Position numbers and translations under genes: made by a program. The notes beneath the pieces were generated by a model. The model was not told the DNA's origin and did no database searches. It saw nothing but the letters and a program-made list of their open reading frames with translations. Shown piece by piece: positions 25,178 through 33,271 of a stretch of 36,576 nt of DNA. The DNA is taken from the NCBI RefSeq assembly GCF_007679345.1, contig NZ_VEGH01000011.1, positions 124,102 through 160,677 of the forward strand. The letters are read 5' to 3'. Within the stretch, counting starts at the first letter, position 1. Every line of letters starts with the position of its first letter. The DNA is from Cellulosimicrobium cellulans. Lineage in GTDB: Bacteria > Actinomycetota > Actinomycetes > Actinomycetales > Cellulomonadaceae.

Positions 25178-25696
25178 TCAGCCGATGTTGCACTCGTAGC
25201 GCACGCCGTCGACGTAGTGCACGCCGTCGCCCAGGTCGGCGCAGGTCTCGACGAGCGAGGCGATGCCGAACGCGCCGAGCGCGAGCGCGACGACCCCCGC
25301 GACGAGCCACAGCGCGCCCACGACCACGCCCGCCACCGCGAGGCCGCGGCCGGGGACGCCGCCGCGCCGACCGCGGACCAGCACGACGATGCTGATCACG
25401 AGGCCGACGAGCGCCGTGCACGGGATGACGGCGGTGACCAGGCCGACGATCGCGAGGGTCGGCGAGGGCGCCGGCTGCGGCGGGACCGGGTACGGCCCGG
25501 GGACGGCCGCGGGGTCCGGGTAGCCGGGGGCGCCGGCCTGCGACGCGGTGCCGCCCGGCTGCGGGTACGCCCCGGGCGCGGGGTACGACGGCCCCGGTGC
25601 CGGCTGCGCGGGGCTCGGCTGCGGGGACGCCCCGGGCGTCGGCTGCGACGCGCCGCTGGGCGACTCGCCCGGGTTCGGGTGCTCGGGGGTGGTCAT
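25178..25696 (-). CDS. Proline-rich DUF4190-type membrane protein
   Basis: 172 residues from ATG 25694-25696, six bases after a GAGG Shine-Dalgarno. Residues 1-80 are a Pro/Gly/Tyr/Ser-rich cytoplasmic tail (units such as PSYPAPGAYPQPGG). Two membrane segments follow, with the layout LAIVGLVTAVIPCTALVGLVISIVVLVRGRRG (given here as the two pieces LAIVGLVTAVIPC and VGLVISIVVLVRG) and GRGLAVAGVVVGALW, as in DUF4190 proteins. The last ~25 residues (TCADLGDGVHYVDGVRYECNIG region) should be extracytoplasmic and include two cysteines. Function unknown. The gene converges on the response regulator and is divergent from the small membrane protein at 25798. Confidence 0.8.
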   Translation of the reverse strand: MTTPEHPNPGESPSGASQPTPGASPQPSPAQPAPGPSYPAPGAYPQPGGTASQAGAPGYPDPAAVPGPYPVPPQPAPSPTLAIVGLVTAVIPCTALVGLVISIVVLVRGRRGGVPGRGLAVAGVVVGALWLVAGVVALALGAFGIASLVETCADLGDGVHYVDGVRYECNIG

Positions 25697-25797
25697 GACA
25701 TCCTCGGGGTTCGGCTCGTCGGGCACAGCGGTGCGCGGCCGGCAGGGCCGCGCAGGGGATCCTTGCACGCACCGGGCACCGAGCGAGGGATGGTCCG

Positions 25798-26148
25798 ATG
25801 GACGTCGTGTACGGCTTGCTGGTCGTGCTGCACCTGGTCGGCTGGGCGATCGTGCTGGGCGGCTGCCTGGTCACGCTGCGGCAGCCGGCGTTCCCGAAGG
25901 GCGCGCTGCACGGCGCCCTGACCGCGCTGGTCACGGGGATCGTCATGGTCGGGCTGCGGTCCGCGGAGGTCGGCGGGCTCGAGCCGCCGGACAACGCGAA
26001 GATCGGCGTGAAGCTCCTGGTCGCGCTCGTCGTGACCGGGCTGGTCTGGTACGGCACGCGGCGCCCCGAGAAGGTCACGCGCGGCCTGGTCGGCGCGACG
26101 CTGGGGCTGACGCTGGTGAACATCCTGGTCGCGGTGCTCTGGCGTTGA
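25798..26148 (+). CDS. Small four-helix membrane protein
   Basis: 116 residues from ATG 25798, behind a GAGGG Shine-Dalgarno. Four hydrophobic helices cover almost the whole protein: VVYGLLVVLHLVGWAIVLGG, ALHGALTALVTGIVMVGLR, IGVKLLVALVVTGLVWYGT, and GLVGATLGLTLVNILVAVLW. Conserved-looking polar residues include His12 in the first helix, Lys34 and the acidic loop EVGGLEPPDN. Similar small integral proteins are common in actinobacteria without assigned function. It appears to be transcribed alone and ends at a hairpin shared with the converging lacI-type gene. Confidence 0.75.
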   Translation: MDVVYGLLVVLHLVGWAIVLGGCLVTLRQPAFPKGALHGALTALVTGIVMVGLRSAEVGGLEPPDNAKIGVKLLVALVVTGLVWYGTRRPEKVTRGLVGATLGLTLVNILVAVLWR

Positions 26149-26163
26149 GCCGCGCCGTCGCGC

Positions 26164-26205
26164 GCGGTCCGGCCGGCCACCTCGCGGTGCGCCCGGCCGG
26201 ACCGC
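26164..26205. terminator. Bidirectional hairpin between convergent genes
   Basis: GCGGTCCGGCCGG (26164-26176) pairs perfectly with 26193-26205 around a 16-base loop. It sits 15 bases after the small membrane protein gene and 4 bases after the end of the LacI gene, so it can serve both strands. Confidence 0.65.
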
Positions 26206-26209
26206 CCGC

Positions 26210-27304
26210 TCACCCGCCCGCTCGGGCGACCGGCGCCGGCCCCGTCGACTCCCGCGCCACCAGCGCGACCGGCACCGTCGCCGACCGCGGGGCCGCGTCG
26301 TCTCCGGTGACCAGCCCGAGCAGCAGCTCCGCGGCCAGCCGGCCCTTGCCGGCCGTGTCCTGCGCGATCGTCGACAGCAGGGGCGTGACCTGCCGGGCGA
26401 GCTCCGCGTCGTCGTAGCCGAGGACGGACACGTCCTCCGGCACCCGCAGCCCGGCACCGGTCAGCCCGCGCACGACCCCGGCGGCCAGGACGTCCGCGGT
26501 GGCGAACACCGCGGTCACCGCGCCGGCGCGCACGTCGGCGGCCAGCCGCGCGCCCAGCGCGACGCCCTCGTCGTAGGTCGTCCGCGCGTGGGCCGCCCCC
26601 ACCTCGTCCGCGGGCAGGCCGGCATCCGCCGCGGCCTCGCGGAACCCGGCCAGCCGCTCGGCGACCACCCGGCTCGCGGCGTCGACCGGGCCGCACAGCA
26701 GCAGCCGGCGGTGCCCGAGCCCGGTGAGGTGCGCCCCGGCGAGGCGGCCTCCGGTGCGGTCGTCCGACCGCACGTGCGCGTGCCGCGGCGCCCCGGTGCC
26801 CGGGTCGTCCCCGGCGCCCGGCCGGCCCGGGGCGCCGCCCGGCGCGCCGTCCGCGTCCACCAGCACGGCGGCGAGCGACCCCGGCAGGTCGAGCCCGCCC
26901 AGCGCGGTGTCGGTGAACCCCATGAGGACCACCCCGTCCAGCCCCCACCGCCGGACCGAGTCCCGCACGTCCGCCGCGCTCCCGACCCCGCGCAGCATCA
27001 GGTGGTGGTCCCGGCCGCGCAGCGTCGCCTCGAGCGCGCCGGTGACCGCGACGTCGTGCGGGCTGCCCAGCAGGCTGACCCCGTCGGGACGGCCCGGCAG
27101 CAGCAGGCCGACCAGGCGGGACCGCCGCGCGACGAGCGTGCGGGCCGCGGCGCTGGGCACGTAGCCGAGGTCGGCCACGGCGCGCTCGACCCGGGCGGCG
27201 GTGGCGGGGGAGACCCGGTCCAGCCGCCCGTTGACCACGTTCGACACCGTCATCACGCTGACGCCGACGGCGCGCGCGACGTCCTTGAGCGTGACGGTGT
27301 CCAC
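26210..27304 (-). CDS. LacI-family transcriptional repressor
   Basis: 364 residues from GTG 27302-27304, eight bases after GGGAGG. The N-terminal LacI helix-turn-helix is textbook: TLKDVARAVGVSVMTVSNVVNGR, then the hinge-helix region RVERAVADLGYVPSAAARTL. The remainder is a periplasmic-binding-protein-like sugar domain (GVVLMGFTDTALGG, HLTGLGHRRLLLCGPVDAASRVVAERLAGF, VFATADVLAAGVVRGL, VSVLGYDDAELARQVTPLLSTIAQD). It is divergent from the GH31 gene with 60 bases between the starts, and two operator-like palindromes lie in that gap. It most likely represses the glycosidase until its sugar is present. An earlier ATG in the frame would pass through the operators and is less likely. Confidence 0.94.
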   Translation of the reverse strand: MDTVTLKDVARAVGVSVMTVSNVVNGRLDRVSPATAARVERAVADLGYVPSAAARTLVARRSRLVGLLLPGRPDGVSLLGSPHDVAVTGALEATLRGRDHHLMLRGVGSAADVRDSVRRWGLDGVVLMGFTDTALGGLDLPGSLAAVLVDADGAPGGAPGRPGAGDDPGTGAPRHAHVRSDDRTGGRLAGAHLTGLGHRRLLLCGPVDAASRVVAERLAGFREAAADAGLPADEVGAAHARTTYDEGVALGARLAADVRAGAVTAVFATADVLAAGVVRGLTGAGLRVPEDVSVLGYDDAELARQVTPLLSTIAQDTAGKGRLAAELLLGLVTGDDAAPRSATVPVALVARESTGPAPVARAGG

Positions 27305-27328
27305 CCGCGCAGCCTCCCGGATCGGCGT

Positions 27329-27355
27329 TGACGTACGCGTCACTTTAGCGTTAAA
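27329..27355. promoter_or_regulatory. Operator palindromes in the lacI-GH31 divergent region
   Basis: TGACG-TACG-CGTCA (27329-27342) and TTTAGCGTTAAA (27344-27355, CG centre as in LacI-family operators) lie next to each other. They overlap a plausible GH31 promoter, TTGACG (27328-27333) and TTAAAC (27351-27356) with a 17-base spacer, so a bound repressor would block it. The -10 is eight bases from the ATG, a nearly leaderless message. Confidence 0.6.
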
Positions 27356-27364
27356 CAGGACGAC

Positions 27365-29776
27365 ATGAGCGGCACCGACGCCCCCCTGACCCTCGCCACC
27401 GGCCCGACCCCCGACGGCACCGCCGACCCGCGCGCCGTCGTCCAGGGCGACCGCTGGCGCGTCACCGTCCTCGCCGACGGCCTCGTGCGGCTGGAGTACG
27501 CCGAGGACGGCCGGTTCGAGGACCGCCCCAGCACGTTCGCCCGGCACCGCGCGCTCCCGGTCCCGGAGTTCCGCGTGGTCGACCGCGGCCACGTCGTCGA
27601 GGTCGTCACGTCGCGGCTGCGGGTCGTCTACGACCGCGGGCCCTTCAGCACCGCCGGCCTGTCGGTCGAGGTCACCGGCGGCGTCAGCGCGTACCACTCG
27701 GTGTGGCGGTACGGGCAGCCCGCGGACGGTCTCGGCGGCACCGCGCGCACGCTGGACGAGGCCGACGGCCGGGTGCCGCTGGAGGGCGGCGTCGTGTCCC
27801 GGCAGGGCTACGCGGTGCTCGACGACTCGCGGTCGATGGTGTTCGAGCCCGACGGCTGGGTGGCCCCGCGCGACGGCTCCCGGGAGGACCTGTACGTGTT
27901 CGGCTACGCGCACGACCACGCGGAGGCGCTGCGCGCGTTCCACGCGGTGTCGGGGCCGGTCCCCGTGCTGCCGCGATGGGCGCTGGGCACCTGGTGGAGC
28001 CGGTTCCACCGGTACACCGCGGAGGGCTACCGCGAGGTCGTCGAGCGGTTCGCCGCCGAGCGGATCCCGCTGTCGGTGTCGGTGCTCGACATGGACTGGC
28101 ACGTCACCGAGGTGGACCCGGCGCTCGGCTCCGGCTGGACCGGGTACACCTGGAACCGCGACCTGTTCCCCGACCCGCCCGCGCTGCTGTCCTGGCTGCA
28201 CGACCGCGGCCTGCGGGTGACGCTGAACGTGCACCCCGCCGACGGCGTGCGCGCGCACGAGGACGCCTACGCCGCGATGTGCGCCGCGCTCGGCCGGGAG
28301 CCCGACGGCGACCCGATCGCGTTCGACGTCACTGACCGGGAGTTCCTCACGGCGTACTTCTCGGTGCTGCACCGGGGTCTCGAGCGGGACGGCGTCGACT
28401 TCTGGTGGATCGACTGGCAGCAGGGCGGGCACTCCCGCGTCGCCGGCATCGACCCGCTGTGGATGCTCAACCACTTCCACTACCTCGACAGCGCCCGGGA
28501 CGGCCGGCGGGGGCTGACGTTCTCCCGGTACGCCGGGCCGGGCAGCCACCGGTACCCGGTCGGGTTCTCCGGCGACACCGTCATCACCTGGGACTCGCTC
28601 GCGTTCCAGCCGGAGTTCACCGCCACCGCGGCGAACATCGGCTACGGCTGGTGGTCGCACGACATCGGCGGGCACTTCTTCGGCGTGCGGGACGAGGAGC
28701 TGGCGACCCGCTGGGTGCAGCTGGGGACGTTCTCGCCGATCCTGCGGCTGCACTCGTCGGACAACCCGTTCACCAGCAAGGAGCCGTGGTCGTTCGGGCC
28801 GCACGCCCGGCAGGTCCAGGTGGAGTTCCTGCGGCTGCGGCACCGGCTGGTCCCGTACCTGCACACGATGAACCACCGCGCCGCGGCCGAGTCCGTCGCC
28901 CTGGTCCGGCCGCTGTACCACGCGTGGCCCGACCGCCCCGAGGCCTACGAGGTGCCGCAGCAGTTCCTGTTCGGCTCCGAGCTGCTCGTCGCCCCGGTGA
29001 CCACGCCCGCCGACCCGGTCACCCGCGCGTCCGCCGTGCGGGCCTGGCTGCCGCCGGGCACCTGGGTCGACGTGCTCACGGGCGCGGTCTACGACGGCGA
29101 CCGGCTGCTCGACCTGCACCGCCCGCTCGACTCGATCCCGGTGCTGGCGCGGCCGGGCGCGGTGGTGCCGCTCGACGGGGCCGAGGTCCCCGGCAACGAC
29201 CCGGTCAACCCGGTGCACCTGGAGCTGCTGGTGGTCCCGGGCGCGGACGGCGCGTTCACGCTTGTCGAGGACGACGGGGCCGGCGACGGCACCGACCCGG
29301 CCGGGATCGCGCGGACCGCGCTCGCGTGGGCGGACGCGACGGGGACGCTGACCGTCGGGCCGGTCGAGGGCACCGCGGCGTGCGTGCCGGCCGAGCGGGA
29401 CTGGACGCTGACCCTGGTGACCGCGGGCGCGACCGACGACGTCGCCGCCCGGGTCGGGGCGCGGGTCGACGGGACCCCGGTGCCGGTCACGGCGCGCGTC
29501 CTCGACGGCCGGCTCCGCGTCGACGTCCCCGGCGTGCCCGCGCGTGCCCGGCTCGAGGTGACGTGCGGCACGGTCCCGCTCGTCGGCCCCGCGCCGGACG
29601 CCGAGGTGCTGCGGGTGCTGCGCGGGGCGTGGACCCAGAACGCCCTGCTGACCTCCGCGCTGGCAGCGGCGACGTCCGACCGGCCGCTGCACGTGCGGCT
29701 GTCGCACCTGGAGGCGCTGGGGCTCCCGGCGTCGCTGCTGTCCGCGCTGCGCGAGGTGCTGCTGGCCCGCGGCTGA
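27365..29776 (+). CDS. Glycoside hydrolase family 31 (alpha-glucosidase/alpha-xylosidase type)
   Basis: 803 residues. GH31 enzymes cleave alpha-linked sugars with retention. Seen: an N-terminal beta-sandwich region, the barrel with SVSVLDMDWHVTE, the nucleophile motif FWWIDWQQGG (Asp350), FSRYAGPGSHRYPVGFSGDT with the probable acid/base Asp404, then WWSHDIGGHF and LRLHSSDNPF. The proximal C-terminal beta domain includes LLVAPVTTPADPVT and WVDVLTG, and an extra C-terminal domain covers about residues 670-803. No signal peptide is present, so it should act in the cytoplasm on imported oligosaccharides. WIDWQQ after the nucleophile differs from the common WxDMNE form and marks a less-studied subgroup. 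Substrate cannot be assigned. Control is probably by the divergent LacI regulator. Confidence 0.9.
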   Translation: MSGTDAPLTLATGPTPDGTADPRAVVQGDRWRVTVLADGLVRLEYAEDGRFEDRPSTFARHRALPVPEFRVVDRGHVVEVVTSRLRVVYDRGPFSTAGLSVEVTGGVSAYHSVWRYGQPADGLGGTARTLDEADGRVPLEGGVVSRQGYAVLDDSRSMVFEPDGWVAPRDGSREDLYVFGYAHDHAEALRAFHAVSGPVPVLPRWALGTWWSRFHRYTAEGYREVVERFAAERIPLSVSVLDMDWHVTEVDPALGSGWTGYTWNRDLFPDPPALLSWLHDRGLRVTLNVHPADGVRAHEDAYAAMCAALGREPDGDPIAFDVTDREFLTAYFSVLHRGLERDGVDFWWIDWQQGGHSRVAGIDPLWMLNHFHYLDSARDGRRGLTFSRYAGPGSHRYPVGFSGDTVITWDSLAFQPEFTATAANIGYGWWSHDIGGHFFGVRDEELATRWVQLGTFSPILRLHSSDNPFTSKEPWSFGPHARQVQVEFLRLRHRLVPYLHTMNHRAAAESVALVRPLYHAWPDRPEAYEVPQQFLFGSELLVAPVTTPADPVTRASAVRAWLPPGTWVDVLTGAVYDGDRLLDLHRPLDSIPVLARPGAVVPLDGAEVPGNDPVNPVHLELLVVPGADGAFTLVEDDGAGDGTDPAGIARTALAWADATGTLTVGPVEGTAACVPAERDWTLTLVTAGATDDVAARVGARVDGTPVPVTARVLDGRLRVDVPGVPARARLEVTCGTVPLVGPAPDAEVLRVLRGAWTQNALLTSALAAATSDRPLHVRLSHLEALGLPASLLSALREVLLARG

Positions 29777-29802
29777 GCGCCGCGGGTGTCGGTGGGGGCG
29801 CC

Positions 29803-29808
29803 TAGGCT
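29803..29808 (+). promoter_or_regulatory. -10 element of the pcrA-like gene
   Basis: TAGGCT lies ten bases before ATG 29819 with no Shine-Dalgarno, giving a leaderless or very short leader. Confidence 0.4.
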
Positions 29809-29818
29809 TGGCCCTGCC

Positions 29819-32389
29819 ATGACGTCGCTCTTCGAGAACCTGCCGCTGCCCGGACTCGCCCTCTCCGACCTCGGTCGCCTGCCGGCCGCCGTGCCGCCGC
29901 GCGGCGACCAGCCCTCCGGGGACGCCGACGCGCCCGCGGACGTCGACGACCGCCGGGGCCGCGGCCGCGCGCCGTCCATCGACGCGGACGCGCTGCTGGT
30001 CGGCCTGAACCCGCAGCAGCGCGCCGCGGTGCTGCACCACGGCGGGCCGCTGCTCATCGTCGCGGGCGCCGGCTCGGGCAAGACCCGGGTGCTCACCCAC
30101 CGCATCGCGCACCTCCTGGCGACCCGGCAGGCGCGCGCGGGGGAGATCCTCGCGATCACGTTCACCAACAAGGCCGCGGCCGAGATGCGCGAGCGTGTGG
30201 CGTCGCTGGTGGGCCCGTCCGCCCGGACGATGTGGGTCTCCACGTTCCACTCGGCGTGCGTGCGGATCCTGCGCCGCGAGGCGACGACGCTCGGCCTGCG
30301 GCAGTCGTTCTCGATCTACGACTCCGCCGACTCGCAGCGGCTGCTCAGCCTGGTGGCGCGCGAGCTCGACCTGGACCCGAAGAAGTACCCGCCGAAGGCG
30401 CTGCAGTCCAAGATCTCCAACCTCAAGGACGAGCTGGTCGACCCCGACGCGTTCGCGGCCACCGCGAGCGGCTCCAACGACTTCGACCAGGCCCTCGCCC
30501 AGGTGTACACCCGGTACCAGCAGCGGCTGCGCCAGGCGAACGCCCTCGACTTCGACGACCTCATCATGACGACGGTCAACCTGCTGCAGGCGTTCCCGGC
30601 CGTCGCGGAGCACTACCGCCGCCGGTTCCGGCACGTGCTGGTCGACGAGTACCAGGACACCAACCACGCGCAGTACGTGCTGGTGCGCGAGCTCGCGGGC
30701 GTCGGCGCGGCCGACCCGGGCGCGGACGCCGCAGTCCCGCGCGGCGAGCTGACGGTCGTCGGCGACGCCGACCAGTCGATCTACGCGTTCCGCGGCGCCA
30801 GCATCCGCAACATCATGGAGTTCGAGGCCGACTACCCCGACGCCACGACCATCCTGCTCGAGCAGAACTACCGGTCGACGCAGACCATCCTGTCCGCCGC
30901 CAACGCCGTCATCAGCAAGAACCCCGGCCGCAAGCCCAAGCGGCTGTGGACCGACTCCGGCTCCGGGCCGAAGATCGTCGCCTACGTCGCCGACAACGAG
31001 CACGAGGAGGCGCGGTTCGTCGCGGAGGAGATCGACCGCCTCGGCGACTCCGACGGCGTGCGCCCCGGCGACGTCGCGATCTTCTACCGGGCCAACGCGC
31101 AGTCCCGCGCGCTGGAGGAGGTGCTGATCCGCGTCGGCCTGCCGTACAAGGTCGTCGGCGGCACCCGGTTCTACGAGCGGCGGGAGATCAAGGACGCCGT
31201 GGCGTACCTGCGCGCGATCGCCAACCCCGACGACGACGTCAACCTGCGCCGCATCCTCAACGTGCCCAAGCGCGGGCTCGGCGACCGGTCAGAGGCGATG
31301 GTCGCGGGGTACGCGGAGCGGGAGCGCATCTCGTTCGGCCAGGCCCTGGAGCGGCTGGAGGAGGTGCCGGGACTCGGCACCCGCGCGATCACCGGCCTGC
31401 GGGCGTTCGCGGAGATGATGTCCGACCTCCGGGCGCTCACCGAGTCGGGTGCCGGCCCGGCCGAGATCCTGTCCGTCGTGCTCGACCGCAGCGGCTACCT
31501 CGCCGAGCTGCGCGCGAGCGAGGACCCGCAGGACCAGACCCGCGTCGAGAACCTCGCCGAGCTGCACGCGGTCGCCTCCGAGTTCGAGCAGTCGGACCCC
31601 GAGGGCGACCTCGCGGACTTCCTCGAGCGGGTGTCGCTCGTCGCCGACTCCGACCAGATCCCCTCGGACGACGGCGGGGACGACGGGACCGGCGAGCCGA
31701 AGCCGGACCAGGGCGTCATCACGCTCATGACCCTGCACACCGCGAAGGGCCTGGAGTTCCCGGTGGTGTTCCTCACCGGCATGGAGGACGGCACGTTCCC
31801 GCACATGCGGTCGCTCGCCGACACCGACCAGCTCGCCGAGGAGCGCCGGCTGGCCTACGTCGGCCTGACCCGGGCGCGGCAGCGGCTGTACATCTCCCGT
31901 GCCGCCGTGCGCACGGCGTGGGGCGTGCCGAACGAGTTCCCGCCGAGCCGGTTCCTCGACGACCTGCCCGAGGACCTCATCGACTGGCGGCGCCGCGAGT
32001 CGTCGAACGACCGGCTGCGGGGCCCGGGCGGGTTCCTCGGCGGGCGGTCCGGCTACGCGTCGGGCGGCGGCTACGGCGACCGCGCGGGGTCGGGCTCCGG
32101 GTCCGGCAGCACGCAGAGCTGGAAGAAGAGCTCCGCGGCGTCCCGCGCGGGCGAGCCGCCCCGCAAGGCCCCCGGGTCCGGCGGCGCCACGTTCGGCTCG
32201 GCGACCCCGCGCCCGGACACGGCGATCCCGACGCTGACCGTGGGGGACAAGGTCACCCACGACGCGTACGGGCTCGGCACGGTCGTCGCGGTCGAGGGCG
32301 GCGGGCCGAACGCGGTCGCGAAGGTCGACTTCGGCAGCGAGGGCACCAAGCGGCTGCTGCTGCGGTACTCGCCGGTCACCAAGCTCTGA
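29819..32389 (+). CDS. pcrA: ATP-dependent DNA helicase UvrD/PcrA
   Basis: 856 residues from ATG 29819. This superfamily 1A helicase moves 3' to 5' and serves nucleotide excision repair, recombination control and replication restart. Motifs in order: Q-motif GLNPQQRAAV, Walker A GAGSGKTRVL, TFTNKAAAEMRERV, Walker B DEYQDTN, GDADQSIYAFRGA, EQNYRST, TLHTAKGLEFPVVFL, and EERRLAYVGLTRARQRL. After a Gly/Ser-rich linker the C-terminus (VGDKVTHDAYGLGTVVAVEG to the end) is the Tudor-like domain that binds RNA polymerase in PcrA proteins. The first 60 residues are an acidic/Arg-rich tail common in actinobacterial homologues. A hairpin terminator follows. Confidence 0.95.
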   Translation: MTSLFENLPLPGLALSDLGRLPAAVPPRGDQPSGDADAPADVDDRRGRGRAPSIDADALLVGLNPQQRAAVLHHGGPLLIVAGAGSGKTRVLTHRIAHLLATRQARAGEILAITFTNKAAAEMRERVASLVGPSARTMWVSTFHSACVRILRREATTLGLRQSFSIYDSADSQRLLSLVARELDLDPKKYPPKALQSKISNLKDELVDPDAFAATASGSNDFDQALAQVYTRYQQRLRQANALDFDDLIMTTVNLLQAFPAVAEHYRRRFRHVLVDEYQDTNHAQYVLVRELAGVGAADPGADAAVPRGELTVVGDADQSIYAFRGASIRNIMEFEADYPDATTILLEQNYRSTQTILSAANAVISKNPGRKPKRLWTDSGSGPKIVAYVADNEHEEARFVAEEIDRLGDSDGVRPGDVAIFYRANAQSRALEEVLIRVGLPYKVVGGTRFYERREIKDAVAYLRAIANPDDDVNLRRILNVPKRGLGDRSEAMVAGYAERERISFGQALERLEEVPGLGTRAITGLRAFAEMMSDLRALTESGAGPAEILSVVLDRSGYLAELRASEDPQDQTRVENLAELHAVASEFEQSDPEGDLADFLERVSLVADSDQIPSDDGGDDGTGEPKPDQGVITLMTLHTAKGLEFPVVFLTGMEDGTFPHMRSLADTDQLAEERRLAYVGLTRARQRLYISRAAVRTAWGVPNEFPPSRFLDDLPEDLIDWRRRESSNDRLRGPGGFLGGRSGYASGGGYGDRAGSGSGSGSTQSWKKSSAASRAGEPPRKAPGSGGATFGSATPRPDTAIPTLTVGDKVTHDAYGLGTVVAVEGGGPNAVAKVDFGSEGTKRLLLRYSPVTKL

Positions 32390-32393
32390 CCGA

Positions 32394-32429
32394 CGCGCGG
32401 GCGGACGGGTGGTCCCGGCCGCCCGCGCG
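32394..32429 (+). terminator. Terminator hairpin after pcrA
   Basis: CGCGCGGGCGG (32394-32404) pairs perfectly with 32419-32429 around a 14-base loop, starting five bases after the stop codon. Confidence 0.65.
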
Positions 32430-32462
32430 GCGGTCGCGCGGCCGCCACCTGCACATATCGGG

Positions 32463-32468
32463 CATGAT
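32463..32468 (+). promoter_or_regulatory. -10-like element of the AIM24 gene
   Basis: CATGAT ends six bases before ATG 32475; no Shine-Dalgarno is present. It fits the leaderless pattern seen elsewhere in the window. Confidence 0.4.
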
Positions 32469-32474
32469 CGACCC

Positions 32475-33140
32475 ATGCGCAGCCCGATCTTCGACCAGGC
32501 CAACGCCGAGGTGCAGACCGCCGAGCGGTTCGTCCTGCAGAGCACCAAGATGCTCAAGGTCACCCTCGGCCCCGACGTCCTCGCGGCGAAGGGCGCGATG
32601 GTCGCCCACCAGGGGCAGGTGCAGTTCCACCACGAGTCCTCCGGCTCGCTCGCCCGGTTCGTCAAGCGCGCGATGAGCGCCGACGACCAGCCCCTCATGC
32701 GGGTGTCCGGCCCGGGCGAGGTGTTCTTCGCGCGCGCCGCCGAGCACGTGTTCCTGCTCCAGCTCGAGGGCGACGCGATCAGCGTCGGCGGCTCGTCGCT
32801 GCTCGCGTTCGACGCCGAGCTGCAGTGGGACATGCACCGGACCAAGGGCGCCGGGATGATGACCGGCGGGTTCTGGAACACCCTCATCCAGGGGCACGGC
32901 ACCGTCGCGCTCACCTCGCACGGTCAGCCGATGATCCTCGACTGCTCGCAGCAGCCGACCTTCGTCGACCCGAACGCCGCCGTGTGCTGGTCGGCGAACC
33001 TCACGCCCGGTGTCGTGTCGAGCATGAACGTGAGCTCGCTGCTGCGCGGCGGCACGGGGGAGGCGTTCCAGTACGCGTTCCACGGCCCGGGCTTCGTGGT
33101 GGTGCAGCCGTCGGAGGGCTACCCCGTCCCGACGGCCTGA
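32475..33140 (+). CDS. AIM24-family protein
   Basis: 221 residues from ATG 32475. The sequence is a string of beta strands with the family's hallmark blocks: GAMVAHQGQVQFHHESSG, RVSGPGEVFFARAAEHVFLLQLEGDAISVGGSSLLAF (quoted in part as GPGEVFFARAAEHVFLL), GGFWNTLIQGHGTVALTSHG, and the C-terminal GEAFQYAFHGPGFVVVQPSE. AIM24 proteins are named after a yeast mitochondrial protein. Their bacterial role is not settled and no catalytic residues are evident. It has no signal peptide or membrane helix, so it is probably cytoplasmic. It stands alone and ends next to a REP-like element. Confidence 0.9.
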   Translation: MRSPIFDQANAEVQTAERFVLQSTKMLKVTLGPDVLAAKGAMVAHQGQVQFHHESSGSLARFVKRAMSADDQPLMRVSGPGEVFFARAAEHVFLLQLEGDAISVGGSSLLAFDAELQWDMHRTKGAGMMTGGFWNTLIQGHGTVALTSHGQPMILDCSQQPTFVDPNAAVCWSANLTPGVVSSMNVSSLLRGGTGEAFQYAFHGPGFVVVQPSEGYPVPTA

Positions 33141-33190
33141 CCACCCGCCGCCCGGGCGCCGGCGCCGCACCCCGCCCGCACCGCGACCCG

Positions 33191-33264
33191 GCGTCGAGCG
33201 AGCATCGGACACGCCGAGCGAGTAGTCGGCGGGTGCTCGCTCGACGTGTCGGGTGCTCGCTCAG
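33191..33264. repeat. REP-like palindromic element 3
   Basis: ACACGCCGAGCGAGTAGTC (33210-33228) folds against GGTGCTCGCTCGACGTGT with a few mismatches, preceded by GCGTCGAGCGAGCA and followed by GGGTGCTCGCTCAG. It is the same unit as elements 1 and 2. It lies between the convergent AIM24 and Clp-N genes. Confidence 0.7.
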
Positions 33265-33271
33265 CGGGGGG

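Noticed and set aside
26210..31003. A minus-strand open frame of about 1,600 codons reaching through GH31 and pcrA
   Set aside because: Only the last 364 codons (LacI) look like protein. The remainder is antisense to two complete, motif-bearing genes.
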